From: Pelagibacteraceae bacterium TMED170 | GTDB taxonomy: Bacteria > Pseudomonadota > Alphaproteobacteria > Pelagibacterales > Pelagibacteraceae | Assembly (NCBI GenBank): GCA_002170875.2 | Contig: NHHT02000001.1 | Location: 2,996-24,675, forward strand | DNA length: 21,680 nt | Reading direction: 5' to 3' | Shown: in pieces, positions 9,169 to 16,358 of the stretch | Position numbering within the stretch: position 1 is the stretch's first letter | Layout of the letters: every line of letters starts with the position of its first letter | Notes under the pieces: model-generated | The model's database searches: none | What the model was told of the DNA's origin: nothing | The model's input: only the letters and a program-made list of their open reading frames with translations | Made by a program: the position numbers and the translations under genes

Positions 9169-9867
9169 ATGTTTTTAGGAAGAGTTAATATTTTTAGATC
9201 AGCACTTTCAAGATTTAGAAAAAAAATGATTGGTGAATTTAGAGAGGATGTTCTATCTGAGATTATTTGTAAAAATATAGTTAAATATATAAATAAAAAT
9301 AAAAGTAAGAATATTAATTTTTTAGATTATGGAGCTGGTTATAGCCCAATATTAATCAGAAAAATTATTAAAAAATTATCAAATCAATACAAAAATAAAA
9401 TATTCAAAGCATATTGTTATGATTTTTACGATACAAATAAAATTAAGCAATTAAATTCAAATAAAAAAATTATTTTTAAACATATTGATGAATTGAAAAG
9501 ATCGAAAGTAAAAGTTTTTGATTATTGTTTAGTGGTAGATGTTATCCATCATATGAATATAGATAACAAAAAAAAGATAATTAATTTATTGAAATTCCTT
9601 AAAAAAAAATCAAAATTAATTGTTATAAAGGATCACTTGCAATATGGTTTTTTTTCAAATCTTATTTTAATTTTTATGGATATCCTTGGAAATTATGGGG
9701 ATGGAACTCCAATACCTGTAAAGTATTTTAATGAAACTATTTTTAATAATTTTACTCAAAAAGCTAAATTAAAAAATATCAAAATGATCAAAAGTATAAA
9801 CCTATATAAACCTTATTGGCTTATAGTTGGAAATCCAAAACACCAATTTATTTCCTTACTTAAATGA
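9169..9867 (+). CDS. Class I SAM-dependent methyltransferase
   Basis: The 232-residue protein has a Rossmann-type methyltransferase core. SAM-binding motif I is NFLDYGAGYSP at 50-60, and the post-motif acidic segment is around AYCYDFYD at 81-88. The motif IV region reads YCLVVDVIHHMN at 119-130, the VxHH pattern common in small-molecule methyltransferases. The substrate is unknown. Its position between a membrane glycosyltransferase and a second methyltransferase suggests it modifies a sugar, lipid or headgroup intermediate. The following methyltransferase overlaps it by 4 nt (ATGA), so the pair is translationally coupled. The two proteins are not obvious duplicates, since their motif I sequences and lengths differ. 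Confidence 0.8.
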   Translation: MFLGRVNIFRSALSRFRKKMIGEFREDVLSEIICKNIVKYINKNKSKNINFLDYGAGYSPILIRKIIKKLSNQYKNKIFKAYCYDFYDTNKIKQLNSNKKIIFKHIDELKRSKVKVFDYCLVVDVIHHMNIDNKKKIINLLKFLKKKSKLIVIKDHLQYGFFSNLILIFMDILGNYGDGTPIPVKYFNETIFNNFTQKAKLKNIKMIKSINLYKPYWLIVGNPKHQFISLLK

Positions 9868-10676
9868 AAAAAAAAACAATAAGGATAAGAGAAAAAACCA
9901 TTAAAGATTTTGGAGATCAATGGGAAATTCATGGAGATATAAAAAAAAATTTCTGGTCTTCTAACTCTATGTTCGAAGACCATTTTGGAAAACTATTTAA
10001 TCCATCAAATATTAAAAATAAAACTATTTGTGAAATAGGTTCAGGATCAGGAAGAATTTTGTCTATGTTACTTAGTTATAATCCAAAATTAGTCTACGGA
10101 GTTGAGCCATCTAATAATGGGTATAAAAAAATTAAAAAAAATTTAAATAACTTTAAAAATTTAAAAATTATTAATAAATCAGGAGAAAAATTTAAAGTAT
10201 CAAAAACATTTGACTTTATTTTTTCCATTGGTGTTTTACATCACATTGTAAATCCCTCTGATGTAATTAAAAATGCAAGTAAACATTTAAAAAAAAATGG
10301 ATCATTATTAATTTGGGTTTATGGATACGAAAATAACAAATTTTATATAATGATTTATAGTCTTTTAAGTTTAATTACAAAAATTTTACCTGATAAATTG
10401 CTTGATATATTTTCTTCAGTCCTAAATTACCTTATAGAACCATATATTTATTTATGTAAATTCATTAATTTGCCATTAAAAAATTATTTATTAAATGTCT
10501 TTGCAAAATGTGGATGGAAAGAAAGAAAATATATTATCTTTGATCAACTTAACCCAGCTTATGCTAAATATTATAAGAAGGAAGAATTAAAAGAGTTATT
10601 AATGAAAAATGGATTTAAAAATATAAAATTTTATCATAGACATAAATATAGCTGGACTGTTAAGGCAAAAAAGTAA
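9864..10676 (+). CDS. Class I SAM-dependent methyltransferase, second copy type
   Basis: This 270-residue protein is a Methyltransf_11/12-like enzyme. Motif I is ICEIGSGSGR at 55-64, the acidic residue after strand 2 is Glu81 (GVEPS), and motif IV is FDFIFSIGVLHHIVNP at 116-131, followed by KHLKKNGSLLIW at 140-151. The C-terminal half contains an unusual hydrophobic insert at about 158-215, before YKKEELKELLMKNGF at 237-251, which suggests membrane association or a lipid-like substrate. The N terminus (DFGDQWEIHGD, 15-25) resembles that of methyltransferases in polysaccharide and lipid loci, although this is recall rather than a search. The start overlaps the preceding methyltransferase stop by 4 nt, and 16 bp separate it from the aminotransferase. 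Confidence 0.8.
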   Translation: MKKKTIRIREKTIKDFGDQWEIHGDIKKNFWSSNSMFEDHFGKLFNPSNIKNKTICEIGSGSGRILSMLLSYNPKLVYGVEPSNNGYKKIKKNLNNFKNLKIINKSGEKFKVSKTFDFIFSIGVLHHIVNPSDVIKNASKHLKKNGSLLIWVYGYENNKFYIMIYSLLSLITKILPDKLLDIFSSVLNYLIEPYIYLCKFINLPLKNYLLNVFAKCGWKERKYIIFDQLNPAYAKYYKKEELKELLMKNGFKNIKFYHRHKYSWTVKAKK

Positions 10677-10692
10677 TATGAATTGATAAATC

Positions 10693-11682
10693 ATGATTAA
10701 TAAAAAAATTAAAGATTTTGTAAAAAATAAAAACAAACAAAAAATTATTTTTACAGCAGGACCCGGCAGTCTTACGAAGGAAAATATTATGGGTCTCGCA
10801 CCTTGTTTTGGAAGAGGAGATAATCTTTATAAAAAAACTGAAAATAAAGTTTTATCTAAATTAAAAAAAATATCTGGTCACAAAAATATAGTATCAATGC
10901 AGGGCTCAGGAAGCTTAGCCTTAGAAATAGTTGCTTTAAATTTTTTATTTGGAAAAGTTTTAATTGTTTCCACAGGATATTATTCTGATAGACTTTTTGA
11001 CTTATCTTTAAAAGCAAAAAAAACCAATAAATATATTAAATATATTAAAAAAATTAACTGGCAGTCCATAAATAAGATAAAAGAAAAATTTGATTGGGTA
11101 TGGGCTTGTCCTACTGAAACTAGTCGAGGTTTAAAGTTACCAATTAAAGATTTAAAAAAACTGGCTAAAAAAGCTCGTGCCAAATTAGCACTTGATGCCA
11201 CGGCATCATTTGGATTAGAAAATAATCATAACCTTTCAGATGTAACATCTTTTAGTTCTTGTAAAGGTCTCTTTGGTTTAACCGGAGCTAGTTTTATTTG
11301 TTATAATAACCAACCAAAAAACAAAATTAATTTATTTTATTTAGATTTAAATAGCCATAAAAATAAAAAAATGACAGGTCCTTATCATGCAATTCAATCC
11401 TTGGAATTTATTTTAAAAGATTACAATAAATTTAAAAAATCTGTAGTCATGAACAAAAAAAAGATTACAAAAAAGTTTAAAAATTTTTTAGTGTATGAAA
11501 AAAAAAATCAACCTCTTCTTTGTACCTATTTAAGTTGTAAAATTAAACCAAAATTATCGAAAGTAATTTTATATAAACCTAGAATAAATTTATCAGGATC
11601 AGTAATTTGTCATTTAGGTGAAGCTCATTTAAAAGGTAAGTCAAAGGGTAAAATAATTGACTATTTAGACATTGATGATTAA
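10693..11682 (+). CDS. Class V PLP-dependent aminotransferase, PhnW-like
   Basis: The protein is a fold-type I, class V aminotransferase related to 2-aminoethylphosphonate:pyruvate and alanine/serine:glyoxylate aminotransferases. At 329 residues it is somewhat shorter than typical PhnW. Visible features are TAGPGSLT at 21-28, the phosphate-binding MQGSGSLALE at 69-78, a substrate-side segment ACPTETSRGLKLPI at 138-151, the cofactor-contacting Asp168 in LALDATASFG (165-174), and the PLP lysine Lys191 in SFSSCKGLFGLTGA (186-199). Near the C terminus, HLGEAHLKG (307-315) lies where the family carries an Arg-rich substrate region. It overlaps a cytidylyltransferase and is followed by a CDP-alcohol transferase. 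Its product may therefore be an aminoalkyl phosphate or phosphonate that is then activated with CTP. The exact substrate is inference. Confidence 0.78.
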   Translation: MINKKIKDFVKNKNKQKIIFTAGPGSLTKENIMGLAPCFGRGDNLYKKTENKVLSKLKKISGHKNIVSMQGSGSLALEIVALNFLFGKVLIVSTGYYSDRLFDLSLKAKKTNKYIKYIKKINWQSINKIKEKFDWVWACPTETSRGLKLPIKDLKKLAKKARAKLALDATASFGLENNHNLSDVTSFSSCKGLFGLTGASFICYNNQPKNKINLFYLDLNSHKNKKMTGPYHAIQSLEFILKDYNKFKKSVVMNKKKITKKFKNFLVYEKKNQPLLCTYLSCKIKPKLSKVILYKPRINLSGSVICHLGEAHLKGKSKGKIIDYLDIDD

Positions 11683-12070
11683 TAAAAAAAAAAGAAAAAA
11701 AAGAATAATGGTTGATTTAACTTGTTCCATATTACATCATGGCCATATACGACTTTTAAAAAAAGCATCGAAGATAGGAAGGGTCGTAGTTGCGTTAACT
11801 TCTGATGACGATATAAAAAAAGTCAAAAAATTTACCTCGCCGCTTAATTTTAGTCAAAGAAAAGAAATATTGCTCTCGATAAAATACGTTTATCAGGTAG
11901 TAAAATCAAAGTGGTCAATTACTGATAGTTTTTTAAAAAAACATAACATTGATTTTTTAGTGCATGGAAATGATAACCGGAATAAAATTAGCACTAAATA
12001 TTTGAAAATTTTTTCAAGAACTAAAAAAATAAGTAGTACATTAATTAGATCTAAAATTTATAAAAATTAA
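11675..12070 (+). CDS. Cytidylyltransferase-family protein (TagD/Fom1 N-domain type)
   Basis: This small protein (131 residues from the ATG at 11675) belongs to the HxGH nucleotidyltransferase superfamily, which couples CTP to phospho-alcohols or phosphonates. The nucleotide-binding HHGH is at residues 21-24 and a C-terminal ISSTLIR near 119-125 replaces the familiar ISTTKI. The middle LNFSQRKEIL and IDFLVHGND segments resemble TagD and, from memory, the cytidylyltransferase domain attached to PEP mutase in Fom1-like proteins. The usual GTFD before the HxGH is LTCS here. A TTG at 11672 is also in frame, but the ATG is preferred. A later ATG at 11708 would remove part of the first beta strand. 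It overlaps the aminotransferase by 8 nt and ends 3 bp before the CDP-alcohol transferase. Confidence 0.78.
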   Translation: MINKKKRKKRIMVDLTCSILHHGHIRLLKKASKIGRVVVALTSDDDIKKVKKFTSPLNFSQRKEILLSIKYVYQVVKSKWSITDSFLKKHNIDFLVHGNDNRNKISTKYLKIFSRTKKISSTLIRSKIYKN

Positions 12071-12073
12071 AAT

Positions 12074-12877
12074 ATGTTTAGCTATCAATTTCTAAGAAAA
12101 AAACAATACAAAGATCAAAAAAAGGCTTTTAAAAGTCTTGGCAAAAATCAAAGTATAGATAATTGGTCATCCATACCCTACACCTGTTTAAAAGCTAGAT
12201 TAAACTTAGAAATATCTGTTCTATTTATTTATTTCATTCAACATTTAAAAGTGACACCTAATTTTATTTCGTTAATATTTGCTTTTTTAAGTATTTTGAG
12301 TGGAATATTTCTTGCATCAAATAACAATATATTAATCTTATCTGGTTTAATTATAATTTTTTTCTATGGTTTTTTAGATCAAGCTGATGGTTTATTAGCA
12401 AGAATTACCAATCAAGCATCCGAAGCTGGAGAAATTTTGGACGCGTGGGTTGGGCATTTATCAACTTTTAGTTTTACAATTGGTTTTGGTATTTATTTAT
12501 ATAATTTAAATCAAGAAAAAATTTTTATTTTTTTAATATTAACTTTTCTTCTTATAAAGTCATTAGATATTAAAAATTTCTCATTTATTCTATCTTATTA
12601 TACTTTAATTAATTCTAAAAAAAAATTAAATCTTAAGTTTTTAAATTATAAAAAAGGTAAGAATAAAATATCGAAAAAATTGATTTTTATAAAGAATTTT
12701 TTTCAAAATTTTTTAGACAATAGAGCAAGATCTACTGACTTTTTATGTCTTCTAATACTTATTAATACTTTTTTTTACAGTATAAGTTTTATAAATTATT
12801 TTTTTTATTATATAATATTCAAAAATTTAGTTTTGTTTTTAGGTAGTTTTTATCTAATTATTATTAAAAAATTTTAA
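12074..12877 (+). CDS. CDP-alcohol phosphatidyltransferase family membrane protein
   Basis: Enzymes of this family move a phospho-alcohol from a CDP-alcohol to an acceptor alcohol at the cytoplasmic face of the membrane. The 267-residue protein has a soluble N terminus of about 45 residues, then VTPNFISL at 60-67, and about six hydrophobic helices from 47 to 264. The signature reads D102-x2-DG-x2-AR-x8-G119-x3-D123, so the first three aspartates are present. The fourth position, normally Asp and proposed as the catalytic base, is Gly127 followed by His128. The enzyme may therefore use His128, have another chemistry, or be inactive. It is the last gene of the plus-strand operon, 14 bp before tRNA-Arg. 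The preceding cytidylyltransferase would provide its CDP-linked substrate. Confidence 0.83.
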   Translation: MFSYQFLRKKQYKDQKKAFKSLGKNQSIDNWSSIPYTCLKARLNLEISVLFIYFIQHLKVTPNFISLIFAFLSILSGIFLASNNNILILSGLIIIFFYGFLDQADGLLARITNQASEAGEILDAWVGHLSTFSFTIGFGIYLYNLNQEKIFIFLILTFLLIKSLDIKNFSFILSYYTLINSKKKLNLKFLNYKKGKNKISKKLIFIKNFFQNFLDNRARSTDFLCLLILINTFFYSISFINYFFYYIIFKNLVLFLGSFYLIIIKKF

Positions 12878-12891
12878 AATTTGAATCTTAT

Positions 12892-12968
12892 GCGTTCGTA
12901 GCTCAACTGGATAGAGCGTCTGACTTCGGATCAGAAGGTTGAGGGTTCAAATCCTTCCGGGCGCACCA
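12892..12968 (+). tRNA. tRNA-Arg (anticodon UCG)
   Basis: A 77-nt cloverleaf can be folded by eye. The acceptor stem GCGTTCG (12892-12898) pairs with CGGGCGC (12958-12964) with two G-T pairs. The anticodon arm TCTGA-CTTCGGA-TCAGA gives anticodon TCG, and the T arm GAGGG-TTCAAAT-CCTTC has the conserved TTCAA. The discriminator is A and the CCA end is encoded (12966-12968). The anticodon reads CGN arginine codons, chiefly CGA. The gene is intact and sits where two accessory operons converge. Confidence 0.95.
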
Positions 12969-12974
12969 TTTAAA

Positions 12975-12994
12975 ATCCAAATTACTTTTTGGAT
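12975..12994. terminator. Possible hairpin terminator between tRNA-Arg and the minus-strand operon
   Basis: ATCCAAA (12975-12981) and TTTGGAT (12988-12994) form a perfect 7-bp stem with a 6-base loop. The oxygenase stop codon lies in the loop. A short T-run follows on the minus strand, and a T-rich tract from 12996 follows on the plus strand. It could therefore end both the minus-strand operon and read-through from the tRNA. The stem has only two G-C pairs and the T-runs are weak, so the assignment is tentative. Confidence 0.4.
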
Positions 12995-13833
12995 CTAATA
13001 TATTTCTTTTCAAATTTTTTAAAAAATTGATAAACTTTTAAGCTTCTTAGATAGTTTTTAATATATTCCTTGTTTTCATTTGCGTCATTAGAAAATCCTA
13101 CTCTACTTTTAAATAGAGTCATATTTTTCATATTTTTATTAATAATTTCTTCTTTTGGTCGACCAAAAGAAAAATAATATAAAGCCAATGATTTTCTTGA
13201 GATATTATTTGGACACGCTAATGGATCAGGATGTCCATGATTACTAAAATCCGTGGTAGAAAAAATAACCATTTTATTAAATATAGGAGCAATTTTTTTA
13301 ATACATCTTTCCATTTTTTTGTCCCAGAGTTCTAAATCTCCTCCATAGCTTTTTTCCCACTCTTTATTAAGGTAAATTAAAACATTAATCCGTCTATCTA
13401 AATTAAAAAAGGGATGGCGGTTGAAATCGGTGTGAACTTTTAAAACTCCTCCTTTTTTTATTTCGTGTAAGCCCCCTCCTTCCAGATAAGGATCTGATAA
13501 AAGTTTTTCTTTAATACCTGTTATATTTTGTAGGAACAGTAAAAATGTTTTTGAGTTTAGAAAATCAAATAAAAGTTTAATATTATATGGAAAATTTTCA
13601 TACTTGTTATAAGATAATTTAACTTCATTTTGATTAGTATATTTTTCAGAATCCTGAATACTTTGAAGGTTTGGAAATTGACTCAATACATCATTTAAAA
13701 AATTATGATTAAAAATATTTTTAAAAACTATGTGTGGATAAGGACTAGCGTTTTTGTAATTTTCTCTTTCATTTAAAGCTACTTGATTAAGATCTTTAAA
13801 CTCTTGAGAAAGAATATCAATTTTTGAGCTCAT
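12982..13833 (-). CDS. 2OG-Fe(II) oxygenase family protein
   Basis: This predicted 283-residue dioxygenase uses Fe(II) and 2-oxoglutarate to hydroxylate an unknown substrate. The iron ligands are visible as HTD (His134, Asp136) and a distal His in HGHPDPL near 199-205. The 2-oxoglutarate-binding Arg is in SRKSLALYYFS near residue 213. A conserved GGDLELWD at about 164-171 is typical of prolyl-4-hydroxylase/Tpa1-like members. The reading frame extends upstream to a TTG at 13842. The ATG at 13833 is chosen because it forms an ATGA overlap with the preceding glycosyltransferase stop. It is the last gene of the minus-strand operon. Substrates of such enzymes in glycan loci include sugars, lipids and peptides, and nothing here decides among them. 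Confidence 0.85.
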   Translation of the reverse strand: MSSKIDILSQEFKDLNQVALNERENYKNASPYPHIVFKNIFNHNFLNDVLSQFPNLQSIQDSEKYTNQNEVKLSYNKYENFPYNIKLLFDFLNSKTFLLFLQNITGIKEKLLSDPYLEGGGLHEIKKGGVLKVHTDFNRHPFFNLDRRINVLIYLNKEWEKSYGGDLELWDKKMERCIKKIAPIFNKMVIFSTTDFSNHGHPDPLACPNNISRKSLALYYFSFGRPKEEIINKNMKNMTLFKSRVGFSNDANENKEYIKNYLRSLKVYQFFKKFEKKYIRSKK

Positions 13834-14639
13834 ATTATCCAATCTTTAAATTTATTTAAATTATCATATATATATTTCGGATAAGTGTCATCAATGTTAA
13901 CTTTTTTATAGCTAAAACCTAAATCAAAGATATTTTCTTGTGATTTAATTTTTTTCTCTATTCTATCTATATTTTTAAATTTTTCTTGATTTCTTTCACC
14001 ATGGGAAAAAGAAGAGATTTTTTTTAGAATTTCATCTGGCGACTGCAAATAAGAAAAATGCCATCCCGCGTCTTTAATTATTTGGATATCTCTAATTTTA
14101 TCAAATCGCCAAAAAGGATAGTGTTTAAATTTTAAGTTTCTTAACCACTGAGGCGAGATTAAATTTTTCTTTAGACAAATTTTTGAACCGTGCCAATCGC
14201 CTTCTGAAGTATTAAGGAGGTTTAATTTGTAGTCAAATTTTTTTTGAACAAAAACAGCATATCTTTTTTTTTGATCAAGATATTTCAATTTTTTTAAGTC
14301 AGGAATTTCGTCAACATCAGAAATAATAATCAAATCATTATCAGAGCATTTTTTTAAACCCCTCATTATTGAATTTCTCTGATGTTGTTCTACTAAAGAA
14401 TTTTGACCAGTATGTGGTTTTTTAATATTTTGTTTAGTGTCTTCAACAACTACATAAATTATTTTATTTTTAAATTTTTTATAATTATCTATATTAAAAT
14501 TTAATCTTTTATTATTCCCTTGGTGGTCTGTAGTTGACTCAACTACTACAAAATAATTTACATGTTCATTTAGTATGTTTAATCGTAAATCAAGAACAGT
14601 TTCCTCATTATAATATTGAAAACAATCATATATTGCCAT
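13830..14639 (-). CDS. Glycosyltransferase family 17 protein
   Basis: The 269-residue protein resembles the GT17 family, named for eukaryotic beta-1,4-N-acetylglucosaminyltransferase III and also found in bacterial glycan loci. Supporting motifs are YDCFQYYNEETVLDLRL at 4-20, the VVVEST segment at 31-36, the QRNSIMRGL helix at 87-95, the catalytic-type IISDVDEIPD at 105-114, and GWHFSYL at 192-198. No membrane helix or signal peptide is visible, so it should act in the cytoplasm on a nucleotide-sugar donor. A 43-bp gap separates it from the FkbM gene upstream, and it overlaps the oxygenase start downstream by 4 nt. Family placement is from remembered motifs. The sugar and acceptor are unknown. 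Confidence 0.78.
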   Translation of the reverse strand: MAIYDCFQYYNEETVLDLRLNILNEHVNYFVVVESTTDHQGNNKRLNFNIDNYKKFKNKIIYVVVEDTKQNIKKPHTGQNSLVEQHQRNSIMRGLKKCSDNDLIIISDVDEIPDLKKLKYLDQKKRYAVFVQKKFDYKLNLLNTSEGDWHGSKICLKKNLISPQWLRNLKFKHYPFWRFDKIRDIQIIKDAGWHFSYLQSPDEILKKISSFSHGERNQEKFKNIDRIEKKIKSQENIFDLGFSYKKVNIDDTYPKYIYDNLNKFKDWII

Positions 14640-14682
14640 TACCGATTTATATTGAAAAAAATTTAAATACTCAAACTATTCT

Positions 14683-15636
14683 TTAAAAAAAGAAACGATC
14701 TTCAAAATTACTAACTTCATTTGGCAAATTTAAATGTAAATCTTGAGAGATTTGTTTTAACAATTCTAATTGACCAAAAATTAACATAATTGCGATAAAC
14801 TTATTTTTATTTTTTTTTATTAGACTTTGACCTTTTTCAGTCCTGTAATTTGGAATGAATATCATATCCATTTCTGTTGCTAGTCTTGTTTTATGAGATC
14901 CTATGTCTCTAAATTCACAAACTATGTAACCCAAGTCATCCAAAAGACTTATTAATTTTGACCAGCTTGGGACACCTTTATACATTGAAAATATTTGAAC
15001 TTCTAATCTTATGATTATGGGTTGATAGGTATTCATTCCTTTTAGGATTTCAAATTCTGCTCCTTGAGTATCAATTTTTAGATATTCAATTTCGTTAACA
15101 TTAATTTTTTTTAAAGCTTCATTCATCTGGATACACTCAACCTCTAAAGTCTCAGTGACTTTTAAAGAATCAATGTCTTTTTGTTTAAAATTATAAACTT
15201 TAAATGCTGATTTATCAGGTTCAAACATTGATGAACTTCCAAGTCTATTTCCCAAGATATAAATTTTTCTTTTTGTTGAAGAACTCCAAAGAGCTTTATC
15301 AATGACATATTTATATTTTTTTTTAAGTTTTTCAGATTCAGATTTGATCGGTTCGACCATTATTGGCTCAAAGAAATTATTATATTTTTTTGGAAAAAAT
15401 AATTCAGAATTAAAACCACCTTGAGCACCGACATCTAATGCTCTTAGTTTTTGATCTTGAATTAAGTTTTCTATTACACTGGAAAAATTATAAAAGTTAT
15501 TTGATTTTGCGCTCTCATTGTTTAGAAAATTAATTACTCTTTTATTTATTTTAAGTTTGATTAAGATTTTTGAAAAAATCGGTAATATTAATTTTATGAA
15601 ACTTCTTACAGACTTACAAAGAAATTTTTTTATCAT
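14683..15636 (-). CDS. FkbM-family SAM-dependent methyltransferase
   Basis: The 317-residue protein fits the FkbM (Methyltransf_21) family, which commonly O-methylates sugar or polyketide hydroxyls. Motif I is ALDVGAQGG at 66-74, an acidic residue after strand 2 is in MVEPIKSE at 93-100, and the hallmark IEYLKIDTQGAEFEILKG is at 183-200. The first 35 residues are basic and hydrophobic and may form an amphipathic membrane-associating segment. The gene follows the oxygenase-like gene by 10 bp, and its 3' side has a 43-bp gap before the GT17 gene. Context suggests methylation of the glycan or lipid made by the same operon, possibly before export by the adjacent ABC transporter. Confidence 0.85.
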   Translation of the reverse strand: MIKKFLCKSVRSFIKLILPIFSKILIKLKINKRVINFLNNESAKSNNFYNFSSVIENLIQDQKLRALDVGAQGGFNSELFFPKKYNNFFEPIMVEPIKSESEKLKKKYKYVIDKALWSSSTKRKIYILGNRLGSSSMFEPDKSAFKVYNFKQKDIDSLKVTETLEVECIQMNEALKKINVNEIEYLKIDTQGAEFEILKGMNTYQPIIIRLEVQIFSMYKGVPSWSKLISLLDDLGYIVCEFRDIGSHKTRLATEMDMIFIPNYRTEKGQSLIKKNKNKFIAIMLIFGQLELLKQISQDLHLNLPNEVSNFEDRFFF

Positions 15637-15646
15637 TTAATGAACT

Positions 15647-16354
15647 CTACTTTTTCGTAAATGTAGTAAGACCAATTTTTTTACCTTCAATCACAGACGA
15701 TGAACAGTGCATATTGGTCCTATCAAAAATTAACATTGATCCTAACTCCCATTTGTATACTAACTCAACTTCTAATCCTACTAAGTTTTCAATTTTTTCA
15801 TGTTTTAAATATTTTTCATGCATTTCTTTGTTAAATGGCTTATCGCCAAATTTTCCAATATGATCGGACGATCTTATATTTTGACCATAATTTAATTTTT
15901 TTAAACTTAATTCTTTTTCATCAATGGTGAAATTAGTAGATTTTCCATAATATCTATTTTTAAAAATAACCGTACTTCCTATAGGAGTTAATGGGATTAA
16001 GCTCTGTTTATAAATTTGATCTTCAAAATTAAAACCGCCATCCATGTGAAGTCCTATTGGATTATAACTTTCTTGAAATAAACCATAAATATCCTTGCCC
16101 TCATCAGTTTTTAGATTATCCATTTTAAAGTCACCAATTTGTTCTTTTAACCTCTCGTAAAATAAATTTTCTAATTCTTTACTATAATCTAATAGCCATC
16201 TTTTTTTAATAACATTCTGTTTTTTATTATGGAGCGTGGTTGGCAGTTTATCATATAGATTTAAAAATTTTGTTATTTCTTCCTGATTAAAAAGATTCTT
16301 AATCACTCGAGGAGGACTTTCAAATTTTTTAATTTCTTGAATTTTTTCGTGCAT
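15647..16354 (-). CDS. Putative 2OG-Fe(II) oxygenase-like protein
   Basis: This 235-residue protein has a likely double-stranded beta-helix iron site. HMD (His103, Asp105) lies in NPIGLHMDGGF, and a distal His216 lies in FDRTNMHCSSS near the C terminus. The usual 2-oxoglutarate-binding Arg about 10 residues on is not obvious; Lys225 lies in that region (EGKKIGLTTF). It may be a divergent phytanoyl-CoA or prolyl hydroxylase-like enzyme, or a relative with altered co-substrate use. In-frame TTG (16369) and GTG (16366) starts exist inside the permease gene. The ATG at 16354 is preferred because it lies 4 bp after the permease stop with a GGTGA about 8 bases upstream. Confidence 0.65.
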   Translation of the reverse strand: MHEKIQEIKKFESPPRVIKNLFNQEEITKFLNLYDKLPTTLHNKKQNVIKKRWLLDYSKELENLFYERLKEQIGDFKMDNLKTDEGKDIYGLFQESYNPIGLHMDGGFNFEDQIYKQSLIPLTPIGSTVIFKNRYYGKSTNFTIDEKELSLKKLNYGQNIRSSDHIGKFGDKPFNKEMHEKYLKHEKIENLVGLEVELVYKWELGSMLIFDRTNMHCSSSVIEGKKIGLTTFTKK

Positions 16355-16358
16355 AATT

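Noticed and set aside
9169..10676. Tandem duplication giving two methyltransferases
   Set aside because: Motif I (DYGAGYSP versus EIGSGSGR), lengths and C-terminal halves differ too much for a recent duplication; they are distinct members of a large superfamily.
10980..11201. Minus-strand frame of 73 codons
   Set aside because: Antisense to the aminotransferase, which has full family motifs in this interval, including the Asp168 region; no motif in the reverse frame.
11683..11708. A-rich run near the cytidylyltransferase start as a programmed frameshift site
   Set aside because: The upstream gene already ends at 11682 and the downstream frame has its own ATG in an 8-nt overlap. Long A-runs are ordinary in this genome, so simple translational coupling explains the arrangement.
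12892..12968. Mobile-element attachment site in tRNA-Arg
   Set aside because: The tRNA is intact, but no second copy of its 3' end and no integrase gene were noticed in the window, so integration at this site is not supported.
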